DNA of 64,000 nucleotides from Rubrivivax sp. (GTDB lineage Bacteria; Pseudomonadota; Gammaproteobacteria; Burkholderiales; Burkholderiaceae_C), in NCBI GenBank assembly GCA_016719535.1, contig JADJYX010000001.1:930001-994000 (forward strand), written 5' to 3'. Made by a program: the position numbers and the translations under genes. Of this stretch, positions 34,316-46,062 are shown piece by piece. Every line of letters begins with the position of its first letter. Position 1 is the first letter of the stretch. The notes beneath the pieces were generated by a model. The model saw only the letters and a program-made list of their open reading frames with translations, did no database searches and was not told the origin of the DNA.

Positions 34316-36138
34316 TGCTGCGCCCGCAGGCCTGCCGCTGGTTCGAGCTGATCGGGCTGCGCGACGAGCTGGCGCCGTTGCTGGCCACGCTGGCGCAGGG
34401 CGGCGCGGTCGAGCTGCAGGCGCACGCGCAGCCGCTGCCGCCGCTGCACGTCGCCGATGTCGCGCCGCTGCGCGAGCGGGTGCGCGAACGGGTGCGCAGC
34501 GACGCGGCGCTGTGGCCACTGCCGGCTGCGCGCGCGGGGGCGGCGCCGGTCACCGACCCGGCCGCGCGGCTGGCCGAGGCCGTCGGGCGCCTCGAAGCCT
34601 GGCACCGGGCAGCGGAGCCCTTGCGCGTCGAGGGCGAGCAGCTGGCCGCCACGGCGCGCCAGGACGACGACCTCGCACGCTGGCTGGCGGCCGACGCCGC
34701 GCGGCTGCCCGCGCCGGCGCTGCTGGCGGCGGGCGCGGGCGGCTTCGTCGCCGCGCGGCTGTATGCGCTGCCGCCACGCACGGCGGTGCCGGATCTGCCG
34801 CCGGGAGGGCTGTCGCTGGCGGTCGACGACGCCGCCGGCGCCTTGCTGCTGCGGGTCGGGCGCAGCGACGAACTGGCCGCTGCCGAGGCCCTGCTGCGTG
34901 CGCACCAGGCGCGCAGCGTCGACTGGCCGGCCGGGCTGGGCGGCACGGTGGCCGAGGCGCGCGCGCAGCTGGCCCTGCGCCGCGACGCCCGCCGCGACCG
35001 CCAGCGCGCGCTCGAGGCGCAGCTGCAGGACCTGTCGGCACGCCACGCGCTGGCCGATGCGCTGGCCGATATCGCGCTCGTCGAATGGCTGCTGCAGCAG
35101 GGCCCGGCGCTGGCGGCGAGCGAGCGCCTGCTGTGGGTCAGCGGCTGGACGAGTGCGCCCGACGCCGCCGCGCTGTGCGCTCCCTTGCACCAGGCCGGCC
35201 TGCGCTGCGTGGCCCGGCTGGGCGCTGCGCCGGCGGGCAGCGAGCCGCCGTCGCTGCTGCGCAACCCGCCGTGGACGCGCGCCTTCGAGGCCTTTGCGCG
35301 GCTGCTCGGCCAGCCCGGGCGCGACGAGGCCGACCCGACGCCGGTGCTGGCGCTGGTGGCGCCGCTGCTGTTCGGCTTCATGTTCGGCGACGTCGGCCAG
35401 GGCGCGCTGCTGTGTGCGGCCGGCTGGTGGCTGCGCCGGCGCGTGCCGACGCTGGCGCTGCTGGTGCCGGGCGGGGCGATGGCGATGGTCTTCGGCCTGC
35501 TCTTCGGCAGCGTCTTCGCGCGCGAGGACCTGCTGCCCGCGCTGTGGCTGCACCCGCTGCAGCAGCCGGTGACGCTGCTGCTGGCGGCGCTGGCGCTGGG
35601 CGCGGCCATCCTGCTGACGGGCTTGCTGCTGAATGCGCTGCAGGCGGCCTGGCGCGGTGCGCTCGGACCCTGGGCCGCGCGCGACGCGCCGCTGCTGCTG
35701 GCCTATGCCGGCATGCTGCTGGCGCCCTGGCAGCCGACGGCGCTGTGGGCGCTGGCGCTGGCGGCGCTGTGGGCGGCCGTCGGCGCCCTGGCCACCGCCG
35801 AGCGCGGCCGCGGCACCGCGCTGGCCGGGGCCCTGGCGCACCTGGTCGAGCAGGGGCTGCAACTGGCGGTCAATACGGTGTCGTTTGCGCGCGTGGGCGC
35901 CTTTGCGCTGGCGCATGCCGGGCTGTCGGTGGCGGTGGTCGGCGTAGCCGAGGCCGTGGGCGGCATCGGCTATGTCGTCGTGCTGGTGCTGGGCAATGCG
36001 CTCATCCTGCTGCTCGAGGGCCTGGTCGTCGGCATCCAGACGACGCGGCTGCTGCTGTTCGAATTCTTCCTGCGCTTCCTGCAAGGCCGCGGCCGCGCCT
36101 TCCGGCCGCTGGCGCCCCCACCCCTGCTGCCGACCTGA
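34315..36138 (+). CDS. ntpI: V-type ATPase subunit I (a-subunit)
   Basis: 607 residues. The N-terminal soluble half (1-340) is helical. The C-terminal half has about seven transmembrane helices, starting with PLLFGFMFGDVGQGALLC, the hallmark of subunit I/a. NTVSFARVGAFALAHAGLS near 520 contains the conserved Arg that faces the rotor carboxylate. Forms the ion half-channels and stator contact. Followed 19 bases later by the rotor subunit gene. Confidence 0.92.
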   Translation: MLRPQACRWFELIGLRDELAPLLATLAQGGAVELQAHAQPLPPLHVADVAPLRERVRERVRSDAALWPLPAARAGAAPVTDPAARLAEAVGRLEAWHRAAEPLRVEGEQLAATARQDDDLARWLAADAARLPAPALLAAGAGGFVAARLYALPPRTAVPDLPPGGLSLAVDDAAGALLLRVGRSDELAAAEALLRAHQARSVDWPAGLGGTVAEARAQLALRRDARRDRQRALEAQLQDLSARHALADALADIALVEWLLQQGPALAASERLLWVSGWTSAPDAAALCAPLHQAGLRCVARLGAAPAGSEPPSLLRNPPWTRAFEAFARLLGQPGRDEADPTPVLALVAPLLFGFMFGDVGQGALLCAAGWWLRRRVPTLALLVPGGAMAMVFGLLFGSVFAREDLLPALWLHPLQQPVTLLLAALALGAAILLTGLLLNALQAAWRGALGPWAARDAPLLLAYAGMLLAPWQPTALWALALAALWAAVGALATAERGRGTALAGALAHLVEQGLQLAVNTVSFARVGAFALAHAGLSVAVVGVAEAVGGIGYVVVLVLGNALILLLEGLVVGIQTTRLLLFEFFLRFLQGRGRAFRPLAPPPLLPT

Positions 36139-36157
36139 AGTCCTTCCGGAGACCCCG

Positions 36158-36520
36158 ATGACGCTGAGCCCCCGCCAGAAGACCTGGTTTGCCTTCCTGC
36201 TGTCGACCGCCGTGCTGATTGTCGGTGCGGCCCTCGCGCTCATGCTGGCGCTGCCGGCGGCGGCGCAGGGTGCTGCTGCGGCGGTGGCGCCGGCGCCCGA
36301 TCCGCAGGTGCTGCAATGGGCCTTCATCTCGGCCGCCGCGGCGGCCGGCCTGTCGACGCTGGCGGCCGGTTATGCGGTGGCGGTGGTGGGCAGCGCCGCC
36401 GTCGGCGCACTGGCCGAGAAGCCCGAGCTGCTGGGCCGCGTGCTCATCCTCGTCGGCCTCGCCGAAGGCATCGCGATCTATGGCCTCATCGTCGCCATCC
36501 TCATCCTCAATCGGACCTGA
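36158..36520 (+). CDS. ntpK: V-type ATPase rotor subunit K (c)
   Basis: 120 residues: an N-terminal signal-like helix (about 11-37), then a two-helix hairpin. The ion-binding carboxylate is Glu103 in GLAEGIAIYGLIVA; the residue after it is Gly rather than the Ser/Thr often seen in sodium-binding rings, which favours protons (inference). AVVGSAAVGALAEKPELLGR forms the polar loop. A GGAGA ribosome site lies just upstream. The 81-base gap after it holds a GC-rich repeat. Confidence 0.9.
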   Translation: MTLSPRQKTWFAFLLSTAVLIVGAALALMLALPAAAQGAAAAVAPAPDPQVLQWAFISAAAAAGLSTLAAGYAVAVVGSAAVGALAEKPELLGRVLILVGLAEGIAIYGLIVAILILNRT

Positions 36521-36601
36521 AGATGCAAGCCCCACGCGCGCTGCGCCCGCGCCCCCCCAAGGAGGCGCTCGGTCGCCTCGGAACGGCCGGGCGGTACTGA
36601 G
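36521..36601 (+). repeat. GC-rich intergenic repeat inside the V-ATPase operon
   Basis: CCCCACGCGCGCTGCGCCCGCGCCCCCC followed by AAGGAGGCGC and CGGAACGGCCGGGCGG. It aligns with the element at 45072 base by base over most of its length (CCCCACGC-CGCT-CGC, a C6 run, then CGG-CGGCCGGGCG). No gene. Confidence 0.55.
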
Positions 36602-36898
36602 ATGAGTGCCATCGTCGTGCTCGGCGACGAGCTCACCTGCACCGGTTTTCGCCTGGCCGGCGTGGCCACGCGCTGCACGGCGCCCGCCGACGCGGCGGCG
36701 GCCTTCGCGCAGGCACGGGTCGACGCGCAGCTGGTGCTGCTGACGCCCGCGCTGGCGGCGGCGCTGCCCGCCGGCACGCTGCACCAGGCGCAGGCGGCTG
36801 CCGCGCCGCCGGTGCTGGTGCTGCCGGATCTGCGCGACCCGCAGCCCGACCGCGCCTTCGCGCAGGGGCTGCGCGCGGTGCTCGGGATCGAGGCATGA
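36602..36898 (+). CDS. ntpF: V-type ATPase subunit F
   Basis: 98 residues with the CheY-like start SAIVVLGDELTCTGFRLAGV, the diagnostic DExxxGFRLAG pattern of subunit F. Part of the central shaft. The end overlaps subunit E by 4 bases. Confidence 0.88.
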   Translation: MSAIVVLGDELTCTGFRLAGVATRCTAPADAAAAFAQARVDAQLVLLTPALAAALPAGTLHQAQAAAAPPVLVLPDLRDPQPDRAFAQGLRAVLGIEA

Positions 36899-37510
36899 AC
36901 GACGCCGCGATGCCGGCCGATGTGCTGGTGGCCGAGATCCGACGCCACGCCGATGTGCAGCAGCAGCTGCTGCTGGCCGCCGCGGCGGCCGAAGCGGCGG
37001 CGATCAACGAGCGTGCGCGCGAGAAGGCGCTGCGACAGCTGCGGCGCACGCAGGCCGAGCTGCGCGCCACGGGCGCAGAACGCCAGCGGCGGCTGGACGC
37101 CGAACTCGATACGCAGGCGCGACGCGAAGCGGCGGCCCGCGCCCGCGCGGCGCTCGACCTCGTCTGGCCGCGGCTGGCGCCGGCGCTGCAGCGGCGCTGG
37201 GCCGATGCGCCGGCGCGCGCCGCCTGGGTCGAGGCCCTGGTGGCGCAGGCGGCTGCGCGCCTGCCGGCCGCGGACTGGCAGGTCCGCCACCCGCGCGACT
37301 GGTCGGCCGACGATGGGCGCGGCCTGCAGGCGGCGCTGCAGCGTCACGGCATCGAGACCGTGCAGACGCTGGCCGACGACGCCATCGACGCCGGCCTGGT
37401 GATCGAACGCGACGGCGTGCGCCTGGACGGCACGCCGGCGGCGCTGCTGGCCGACCGCGCGCGCACCGAGGCCGAATTGCTGGCGCTGCTGGGCGAAGCC
37501 GGGGCGCTGC

Positions 37511-37518
<8 letters not shown>
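36895..37518 (+). CDS. ntpE: V-type ATPase subunit E
   Basis: 207 residues: an N-terminal Ala/Glu/Arg coiled coil (about 15-100), then a globular C-terminal domain ending LLADRARTEAELLALLGEAG. This is the usual subunit E architecture. It pairs with the G/H-like subunit as a peripheral stalk. Overlaps both neighbours by 4 and 8 bases. Confidence 0.82.
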
Positions 37519-40626
<3,108 letters not shown>

Positions 40627-40628
40627 GC

Positions 40629-41246
40629 ATGGCCGACACCGCCGCCACCCGCAGCGCCGCGCTGGCGCTGGCCGACGAGCGCACGCTGATGCGCCAGGGC
40701 CACCAGTTTCTGGACGAGAAGCGCATGCTGCTGGCGGCCGAACTGCTGCGCGGCCTGCGCGCGCACCAGGCGCAGGAGGCGGTGCTGCTGGCTGATGTGC
40801 GCTCGGCCGCGGCGACGCTGCGCGCGGCGCTGCAGCGCCATGGCCTGCAGGGGCTGCAGGCCTACCCGGCGGCGGTGCTGGAGCCGGCGGCGCCGACACT
40901 GAGGCGCGACGCCTTCCTCGGCGTGGCGCGGCTGCAGGCGGCCTACGCGCCGCGGGCGCGGCTGGACGCATCGCGTGCGGTCGATGCCTCGCCCGAGGCG
41001 CAGGCGGCGGCGAATGCCTTCGCGGCGCTGCTCGGCCCGCTGGCCGCACTGGCGGCCAGCGCCGGCAGCCTGCTGCGGCTGGCGGCCGAATACCGGCGCA
41101 CCGAGCGCCGCGCGCGGGCGCTCGAGAATGTGCTGCTGCCCGAGGTGCAGCGTGCGCTGGCGGCCATCGACGAATTGCTGGAACAGGGCGAGCAGGAGGA
41201 GGCGGTGCGCATCCGCCAGGCTGCGCGGCGCCAGCGCGAGCCCTGA
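40629..41246 (+). CDS. ntpD: V-type ATPase subunit D
   Basis: 205 residues, long helices at both ends (central shaft). LMRQGHQFLDEKRMLLAAELLRGL near the start and RALENVLLPEVQRALAAIDELLEQGEQEE near the end are typical of subunit D. Last gene of the dsrMK-like/V-ATPase operon. The intergenic region after it carries the soe operator. Confidence 0.9.
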   Translation: MADTAATRSAALALADERTLMRQGHQFLDEKRMLLAAELLRGLRAHQAQEAVLLADVRSAAATLRAALQRHGLQGLQAYPAAVLEPAAPTLRRDAFLGVARLQAAYAPRARLDASRAVDASPEAQAAANAFAALLGPLAALAASAGSLLRLAAEYRRTERRARALENVLLPEVQRALAAIDELLEQGEQEEAVRIRQAARRQREP

Positions 41247-41256
41247 CCGAGAATCC

Positions 41257-41294
41257 CCCAGATGGGTTATGCGGGCACTGCCCGTACCGGTAAT
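41257..41294 (+). promoter_or_regulatory. Two-box operator upstream of soeA
   Basis: CCCAGATGGGTTAT (41257-41270) and CCCGTACCGGTAAT (41281-41294), with CCC triplets 24 bp apart. GATGGGYTAT and the following AATAGACGCCA are shared with the tusA region, and GGTAAT with dsrA. It ends about 90 bases before soeA. Downstream of it lies CCGGAGACA, which has no start codon at proper spacing. Confidence 0.62.
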
Positions 41295-41383
41295 AGACGC
41301 CATCCCCCGGGCTTGCGCCTAATGACCCCGGAGACATCCCGGCCATCGCTGACGGCCCGGCCCCGCGACAACCCCCTTCACCG

Positions 41384-44314
41384 ATGCCGTCTGCACCGCT
41401 GCACGACCCGACCGTCCCGCCGCTGCCCCATGCCGGCACCGAGACGCGCAACACCACCTGCTACATGTGCGCCTGCCGCTGCGGCATCCGCGTGCATCTG
41501 CGCCAAGGTCCGGACGGTCCCGAGGTGCGCTACATCGAGGGCAACCCCGATCACCCGCTGAACCAGGGCGTGATCTGCGCCAAGGGCTCGTCGGGCATCA
41601 TGAAGCAGTATTCGCCGGCGCGGCTGACACAGCCGCTGCGGCGCAAGGCCGGCACCGAGCGCGGCGACAACCAGTACGAGCCGATCGGCTGGGACGAGGC
41701 CTTCTCGGTGCTGGAGGAGCGCTTGAGCCACCTGCGCCGCACCGACCCCAAGCAGTTTGCGCTCTTCACCGGGCGCGACCAGATGCAGGCGCTGACGGGC
41801 CTGTTCGCGCGCCAGTTCGGCACGCCCAACTATGCGGCGCACGGCGGCTTCTGCTCGGTCAACATGGCCGCCGGCATGATCTATACGATCGGCGGCAGCT
41901 TCTGGGAATTCGGCGGCCCGGACCTCGAACGCGCCAAGCTGTTCGTCATGATCGGCACCGCGGAGGACCACCACTCCAACCCGATGAAGGTGGCGCTGAG
42001 CAAGTTCAAGCGCCAGGGCGGCCGCTTCATCGCCGTCAACCCGGTGCGCACCGGCTATGCGGCCATCGCCGACGAGTGGGTGCCGATCAAGCCCGGCACC
42101 GACGGCGCGCTGCTGCTGGCCCTGGTGCACGAGATCATCGCGCTCGGCCTCTACGACCGTGACTTTCTCGCCCGTTATACCAACGCCGGCCAGCTGGTGA
42201 ACCAGGACGAGGCCAGCGACGACTTCGGGCTCATGCTGCGCAACCCGCAGGGCGAGATCGTCAACCCGCTGCGGCCGCACAACTTCCTGTGCTGGGACCG
42301 CCTGTCCGGCCGCCCGGTGGCCGACCACGCCGAGGGCGTCGACCCGGCACTGCTGGGGCGCTTCGAGCTGCCCGACGGCACGCCCGCCGTGCCCGCCTTC
42401 CAGCTGCTGCAGGAGCGCGTCAAGCCCTATACCCCCGAGTGGGCCAGCGACATCACCGGCATCCCGGCGGCCACCATCCGGCGCCTGGCGCACGAGATGG
42501 GCATCACCGCGCGCGACGAGAAGATCGAGCTGCCCATCGCCTGGACCGACAGCTGGGGCAAGCAGCACGATTCCGTCACCGGCAACCCGGTGGCCTTCCA
42601 CGCCATGCGCGGGCTGGCGGCGCACAGCAACGGCTTTCACACCATCCGCACGCTGGCCATCCTGATGAGCCTGCTGGGCACCATCGACCGCCCCGGCGGC
42701 TTCCGCCACAAGGCGCCGTACCCGCGCGCGGTGCCGCCCAATGCGCGCCCGCCCAAGGGGCCCGAGGCCGTCAGGCCCGATACGCCGCTCAATGGCGCGC
42801 CGCTGGGCTGGCCCGAGGGGCCGGAAGACCTCTTCGTCGACGCCGCCGGCGAGCCGGTGCGCATCGACAAGGGCTTCAGCTGGGAGCATCCGCTGTCGGC
42901 GCACGGGCTGATGCACAACGTCATCACCAATGCCTGGCGCGGTGACCCTTACCCGATCGACACGCTGCTGATCTTCATGGCCAACATGGCCTGGAACTCG
43001 ACGATGAACACGTCCGAGGTCCGCAGGATGCTCAACGACAAGCGCGAGGATGGGCAGTACAAGATCCCGTTCCTGGTCGTCTGCGACGCCTTCCAGAGCG
43101 AGATGACGGCCTTTGCCGACCTCATCCTGCCGGATACGACCTACCTCGAACGTCACGACTGCATGTCGATCCTGGACCGGCCGATCTCGGAATTCGACGG
43201 CCCGGTCGATTCGGTGCGCATCCCGGTGCTGCCGCCCACCGGCCAGTGCAAGCCCTTCCAGGAGGTGCTGGTCGAGCTGGCCTCGCGGCTGAAATTCCCG
43301 GCCTTCACCCATGCCGACGGCAGCCGCAAGTTCCGCGACTACCCCGACTTCGTCGTCAACTACGAGACCGCGCCCGGCTCGGGCATCGGCTTTCTCGCCG
43401 GCTGGCGCGGCAAGGGCGGCGAGAAGTCCATGCGCGGCGAGCCCAACCCGCGGCAATGGGAGATGTATGCGCAGAACAACTGCGTCTTCCACCACGTGCT
43501 GCCGCCGTCGCACCAGTACATGCGCAACTGGAACGACGGCTACATGCGCTGGGCGCAGGGTGCGGGCCTGCGCCGCGACCGCGACCCCATCGTCATCCAC
43601 CTCTACAGCGAATTCCTGCAGCGCTTCCGGCTGGCGGCGCAGGGCAGGCACAAGGGCAGGCAGCCGCCCGAGCGGCTGCGCCAGCGCGTGCAGACCTTCT
43701 TCGACCCGCTGCCCTTCTGGTACCCGCCGCTGGAAGAGCAGGTCACCGACACCGCGCGCTTCCCGCTCAATGCCGTCACGCAGCGGCCGATGGCGATGTA
43801 CCACTCGTGGGATTCGCAGAATGCCTGGCTGCGCCAGATCCACACCTACAACTTCCTCATGGTCAACACCAGGACCGCGCTGGCTGCCGGCATCGCCGAC
43901 GGCGGCTGGATGTGGGTCGAATCACCGTGGGGGCGCGTGCGCTGCCTGTGCCGCCACACCGAGGCCGTCGAGCCCGGCACCGTGTGGACCTGGAATGCCA
44001 TCGGCAAGGCCGCCGGGGCCTGGAACCTGTCCACCGACGCCAACGAGTCGCGCCAGGGCTTTCTGCTCAACCACCTGATCCGCGAGGAGCTGCCGGCCGC
44101 CGGCGGCACGACGGTGTCGAACAGCGACCCCATCACCGGCCAGGCCGCGTGGTACGACGTGCGCGTGCGCATCTATCCGGCGCAGCCCGACGAGCCGGGC
44201 CAGACCTGGCCGCAGGCCGACGTGCCCATGGGCCGCGTGCCGGGGATGGCGCAGGCGCCGAAGCGCCGCGGCTGGATGGCCGGGCTGGGGCTGGGCAAAG
44301 GGGGCCGCCCATGA
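41384..44314 (+). CDS. soeA: Sulfite-oxidising molybdoenzyme, catalytic subunit
   Basis: 976 residues, DMSO-reductase family. The N-terminal [4Fe-4S] site is C26-X2-C29-X3-C33-X31-C65 (CYMCACRC; GVICAKG), then bis-MGD domains. No twin-arginine signal precedes the Fe-S site, so the enzyme is cytoplasmic, as for SoeA. It oxidises sulfite from the Dsr pathway to sulfate. Naming relies on operon context (soeB, soeC, TauE exporter, dsr island); polysulfide or thiosulfate reductase is the alternative. The start lacks a clear ribosome site. Confidence 0.88.
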   Translation: MPSAPLHDPTVPPLPHAGTETRNTTCYMCACRCGIRVHLRQGPDGPEVRYIEGNPDHPLNQGVICAKGSSGIMKQYSPARLTQPLRRKAGTERGDNQYEPIGWDEAFSVLEERLSHLRRTDPKQFALFTGRDQMQALTGLFARQFGTPNYAAHGGFCSVNMAAGMIYTIGGSFWEFGGPDLERAKLFVMIGTAEDHHSNPMKVALSKFKRQGGRFIAVNPVRTGYAAIADEWVPIKPGTDGALLLALVHEIIALGLYDRDFLARYTNAGQLVNQDEASDDFGLMLRNPQGEIVNPLRPHNFLCWDRLSGRPVADHAEGVDPALLGRFELPDGTPAVPAFQLLQERVKPYTPEWASDITGIPAATIRRLAHEMGITARDEKIELPIAWTDSWGKQHDSVTGNPVAFHAMRGLAAHSNGFHTIRTLAILMSLLGTIDRPGGFRHKAPYPRAVPPNARPPKGPEAVRPDTPLNGAPLGWPEGPEDLFVDAAGEPVRIDKGFSWEHPLSAHGLMHNVITNAWRGDPYPIDTLLIFMANMAWNSTMNTSEVRRMLNDKREDGQYKIPFLVVCDAFQSEMTAFADLILPDTTYLERHDCMSILDRPISEFDGPVDSVRIPVLPPTGQCKPFQEVLVELASRLKFPAFTHADGSRKFRDYPDFVVNYETAPGSGIGFLAGWRGKGGEKSMRGEPNPRQWEMYAQNNCVFHHVLPPSHQYMRNWNDGYMRWAQGAGLRRDRDPIVIHLYSEFLQRFRLAAQGRHKGRQPPERLRQRVQTFFDPLPFWYPPLEEQVTDTARFPLNAVTQRPMAMYHSWDSQNAWLRQIHTYNFLMVNTRTALAAGIADGGWMWVESPWGRVRCLCRHTEAVEPGTVWTWNAIGKAAGAWNLSTDANESRQGFLLNHLIREELPAAGGTTVSNSDPITGQAAWYDVRVRIYPAQPDEPGQTWPQADVPMGRVPGMAQAPKRRGWMAGLGLGKGGRP

Positions 44315-44346
44315 CCCAGCTCGCGAATCAGGAGTGCAAGCTGTGA
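44311..44346 (+). other. 11-codon open frame bridging soeA and soeB
   Basis: ATG at 44311 overlaps the soeA stop, and its own stop (44344-44346) overlaps the soeB GTG, encoding MTQLANQECKL. Its first codons duplicate the start of soeB: the 14-mer at 44312-44325 recurs at 44344-44357. It could be a coupling leader or merely a relic of a small tandem duplication. Confidence 0.35.
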
Positions 44347-45071
44347 CCCAGCTCGCGTTGGTCATCGACCTCAACGTCTGCGTCGGCTGCCACGCCTGCG
44401 TGACCAGCTGCAAGCAGTGGAATACCTCGGGTTCGGCCGGCCCGCTGGTGGACGACCGGCCCTACGGCGCCGACCCCAGCGGCACCTTCTTCAACCGCGT
44501 GCAGACCTTCGAGGTCGGCGAATACCCGCATACGCAGACGGTGCACTTCCCCAAGAGCTGCCTGCACTGCGAGGACCCGCCCTGCGTGCCGGTGTGCCCC
44601 ACCGGCGCCAGCTACAAGCGCGCCGAGGACGGCATCGTGCTCGTCGACTACGACAAGTGCATCGGCTGCAAATACTGCAGCTGGGCCTGCCCCTACGGTG
44701 CGCGCGAATTCGACGAGGACCGCAAGGTGATGAGCAAGTGCACGCTGTGCGTGGACCGCGTCACCGACACCAGGCTGCCCGCGGCCGAGCGCAAGCCGGC
44801 CTGCGTGCTGGCCTGCCCGGCCAACGCGCGCCTGTTCGGCGACGTGCACGACCCCGACTCGGTGGTGTCGGTGGCCATCCGCGAGCGCGGCGGCTATGCG
44901 CTGATGCCGGAGTGGCATACGCGACCGGCCAACCACTACCTGCCGCGCCGCCGCATCGGGATGACCATCCACGCCGAGGACCTGGTGCGCGTGGACAACC
45001 CGCTCAAGCTCGACGGCCAGCAGCCCGAGCTGCCGACGCAGGGCGCCGGCCGAGAAGATTACGCGACATGA
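44343..45071 (+). CDS. soeB: Sulfite-oxidising enzyme iron-sulfur subunit
   Basis: 242 residues from GTG 44343 (AGGAG eight bases upstream; GTG 44334 is an alternative). Four [4Fe-4S] motifs of the DmsB/PsrB type: CVGCHACVTSC, CLHCEDPPCVPVC, CIGCKYCSWAC, and CTLCVDRV with a later CVLAC. No signal peptide, matching a cytoplasmic complex. It carries electrons from SoeA to the membrane subunit SoeC. Confidence 0.9.
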   Translation: MTQLALVIDLNVCVGCHACVTSCKQWNTSGSAGPLVDDRPYGADPSGTFFNRVQTFEVGEYPHTQTVHFPKSCLHCEDPPCVPVCPTGASYKRAEDGIVLVDYDKCIGCKYCSWACPYGAREFDEDRKVMSKCTLCVDRVTDTRLPAAERKPACVLACPANARLFGDVHDPDSVVSVAIRERGGYALMPEWHTRPANHYLPRRRIGMTIHAEDLVRVDNPLKLDGQQPELPTQGAGREDYAT

Positions 45072-45147
45072 CGACCCCCACGCTCGCTTCGCGCGCTGCC
45101 CCCCGAGGGGGCGCGTCTGTGGCTTCGGGCGGCCGGGCGCCACAGCC
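45072..45147 (+). repeat. GC-rich intergenic repeat between soeB and soeC
   Basis: CCCCCACGCTCGCTTCGCGCGCTGCCCCCC then GAGGGGGCGCG and CTTCGGGCGGCCGGGCG. It matches the element at 36521 and is of a type I recall as common in Comamonadaceae genomes. A potential hairpin (CCCCCC/GGGGG) might stabilise or attenuate the transcript. No clear soeC ribosome site is visible within it. Confidence 0.55.
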
Positions 45148-46062
45148 ATGAACCCCGCCTTCTCCGTCATCTTCCTCACCACGCTGATCGGCGCCGGCCA
45201 GGGCCTGTTCCTGGCGCTGTTCGCCGCCGAACTCGGCGGCTTCGGCGGTGGCCTGCTGGTCACCGGCGGCGTGGTGGCGCTGGCGCTCTGCGGCCTTGGC
45301 CTCGTCGCCTCGTTCTTCCACCTCGGCCGGCCCGAGCGCGCCTGGCGCACCGCCACCATGTGGCGCACCTCGTGGCTGTCGCGCGAGGTCATCGTGCTGC
45401 CGCTGTTCATGGCCGGACTCTTCGCCTGGACCGTCGGCCACGCCCTCGGCGGCGCACCGGTGGTGGTGGGGGGGCTGACGGCGCTGGCCTGCATCGCGCT
45501 CTTCGTCTGCACGGCGATGATCTATGCCTCGGTGCGCTTCCTGCAGGAATGGGCCAGCGCCTACACCCTGATCAACTATGTGCTGCTGGGTCTGGCCTCG
45601 GGCTGCACCCTGGCCACCGCGCTGGCGGCCTTCGGCGCGCCCGGGCAGGTGCCGGCCTTCGGCGGCGCGGCACTGGTCTTCACGCTGGCCGGGCTGCTCA
45701 CGCGCAGCCTGTCGCTGGCGCGTAACGCGCGACTCAAGCCGGTATCGAGCCTGCAGACGGCCATCGGCATCCGCCACCCGCGCGTGGTGCAGCGCTCGAT
45801 GGGCTTCATGGGCGGCTCGTTCAATACGCGCGAGTTCTTCCACGGCAAGGCGCCGGGCGCGCTGCGCCAGGTGAAGTGGGGTTTCCTGCTCGGCGCCTTC
45901 GTGCTGCCGCTGGGGCTGCTGGCCGCCGGACTGGCCTCGGGTTCGGCCCTGCTGCTGGCGCTGGCCTTCGCCGTGCAGTATCCGGGGCTGCTGGCCGAGC
46001 GCTGGTTCTTCTTCGCGCAGGCCAACCATCCGCAGAACCTGTATTACCAGGTGGTGAGCTGA
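45148..46062 (+). CDS. soeC: Sulfite-oxidising enzyme membrane anchor
   Basis: 304 residues, eight or nine transmembrane helices, DmsC-like. Starts MNPAFSVIFLTTLIGAGQGL; FHLGRPERAWRT near residue 52 is the family's conserved loop. The C-terminal SMGFMGGSFNTREFFHG and LAERWFFFAQANHPQNLYYQ blocks also fit DmsC/SoeC. It passes electrons to the quinone pool. The stop overlaps the exporter gene by one base (TGATG). Confidence 0.88.
   Translation: MNPAFSVIFLTTLIGAGQGLFLALFAAELGGFGGGLLVTGGVVALALCGLGLVASFFHLGRPERAWRTATMWRTSWLSREVIVLPLFMAGLFAWTVGHALGGAPVVVGGLTALACIALFVCTAMIYASVRFLQEWASAYTLINYVLLGLASGCTLATALAAFGAPGQVPAFGGAALVFTLAGLLTRSLSLARNARLKPVSSLQTAIGIRHPRVVQRSMGFMGGSFNTREFFHGKAPGALRQVKWGFLLGAFVLPLGLLAAGLASGSALLLALAFAVQYPGLLAERWFFFAQANHPQNLYYQVVS

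Noticed and set aside
31755..35609. Very long open frame on the minus strand (over 1200 codons)
   Set aside because: Antisense to the dsrM/dsrK-like and V-ATPase genes; Ser/Arg/Ala-rich low-complexity translation with no domain. A GC-rich codon-position artefact.
41384..44314. SoeA as periplasmic polysulfide or thiosulfate reductase
   Set aside because: No twin-arginine signal is present, and the neighbours (dsr island, TauE exporter) fit cytoplasmic sulfite oxidation.
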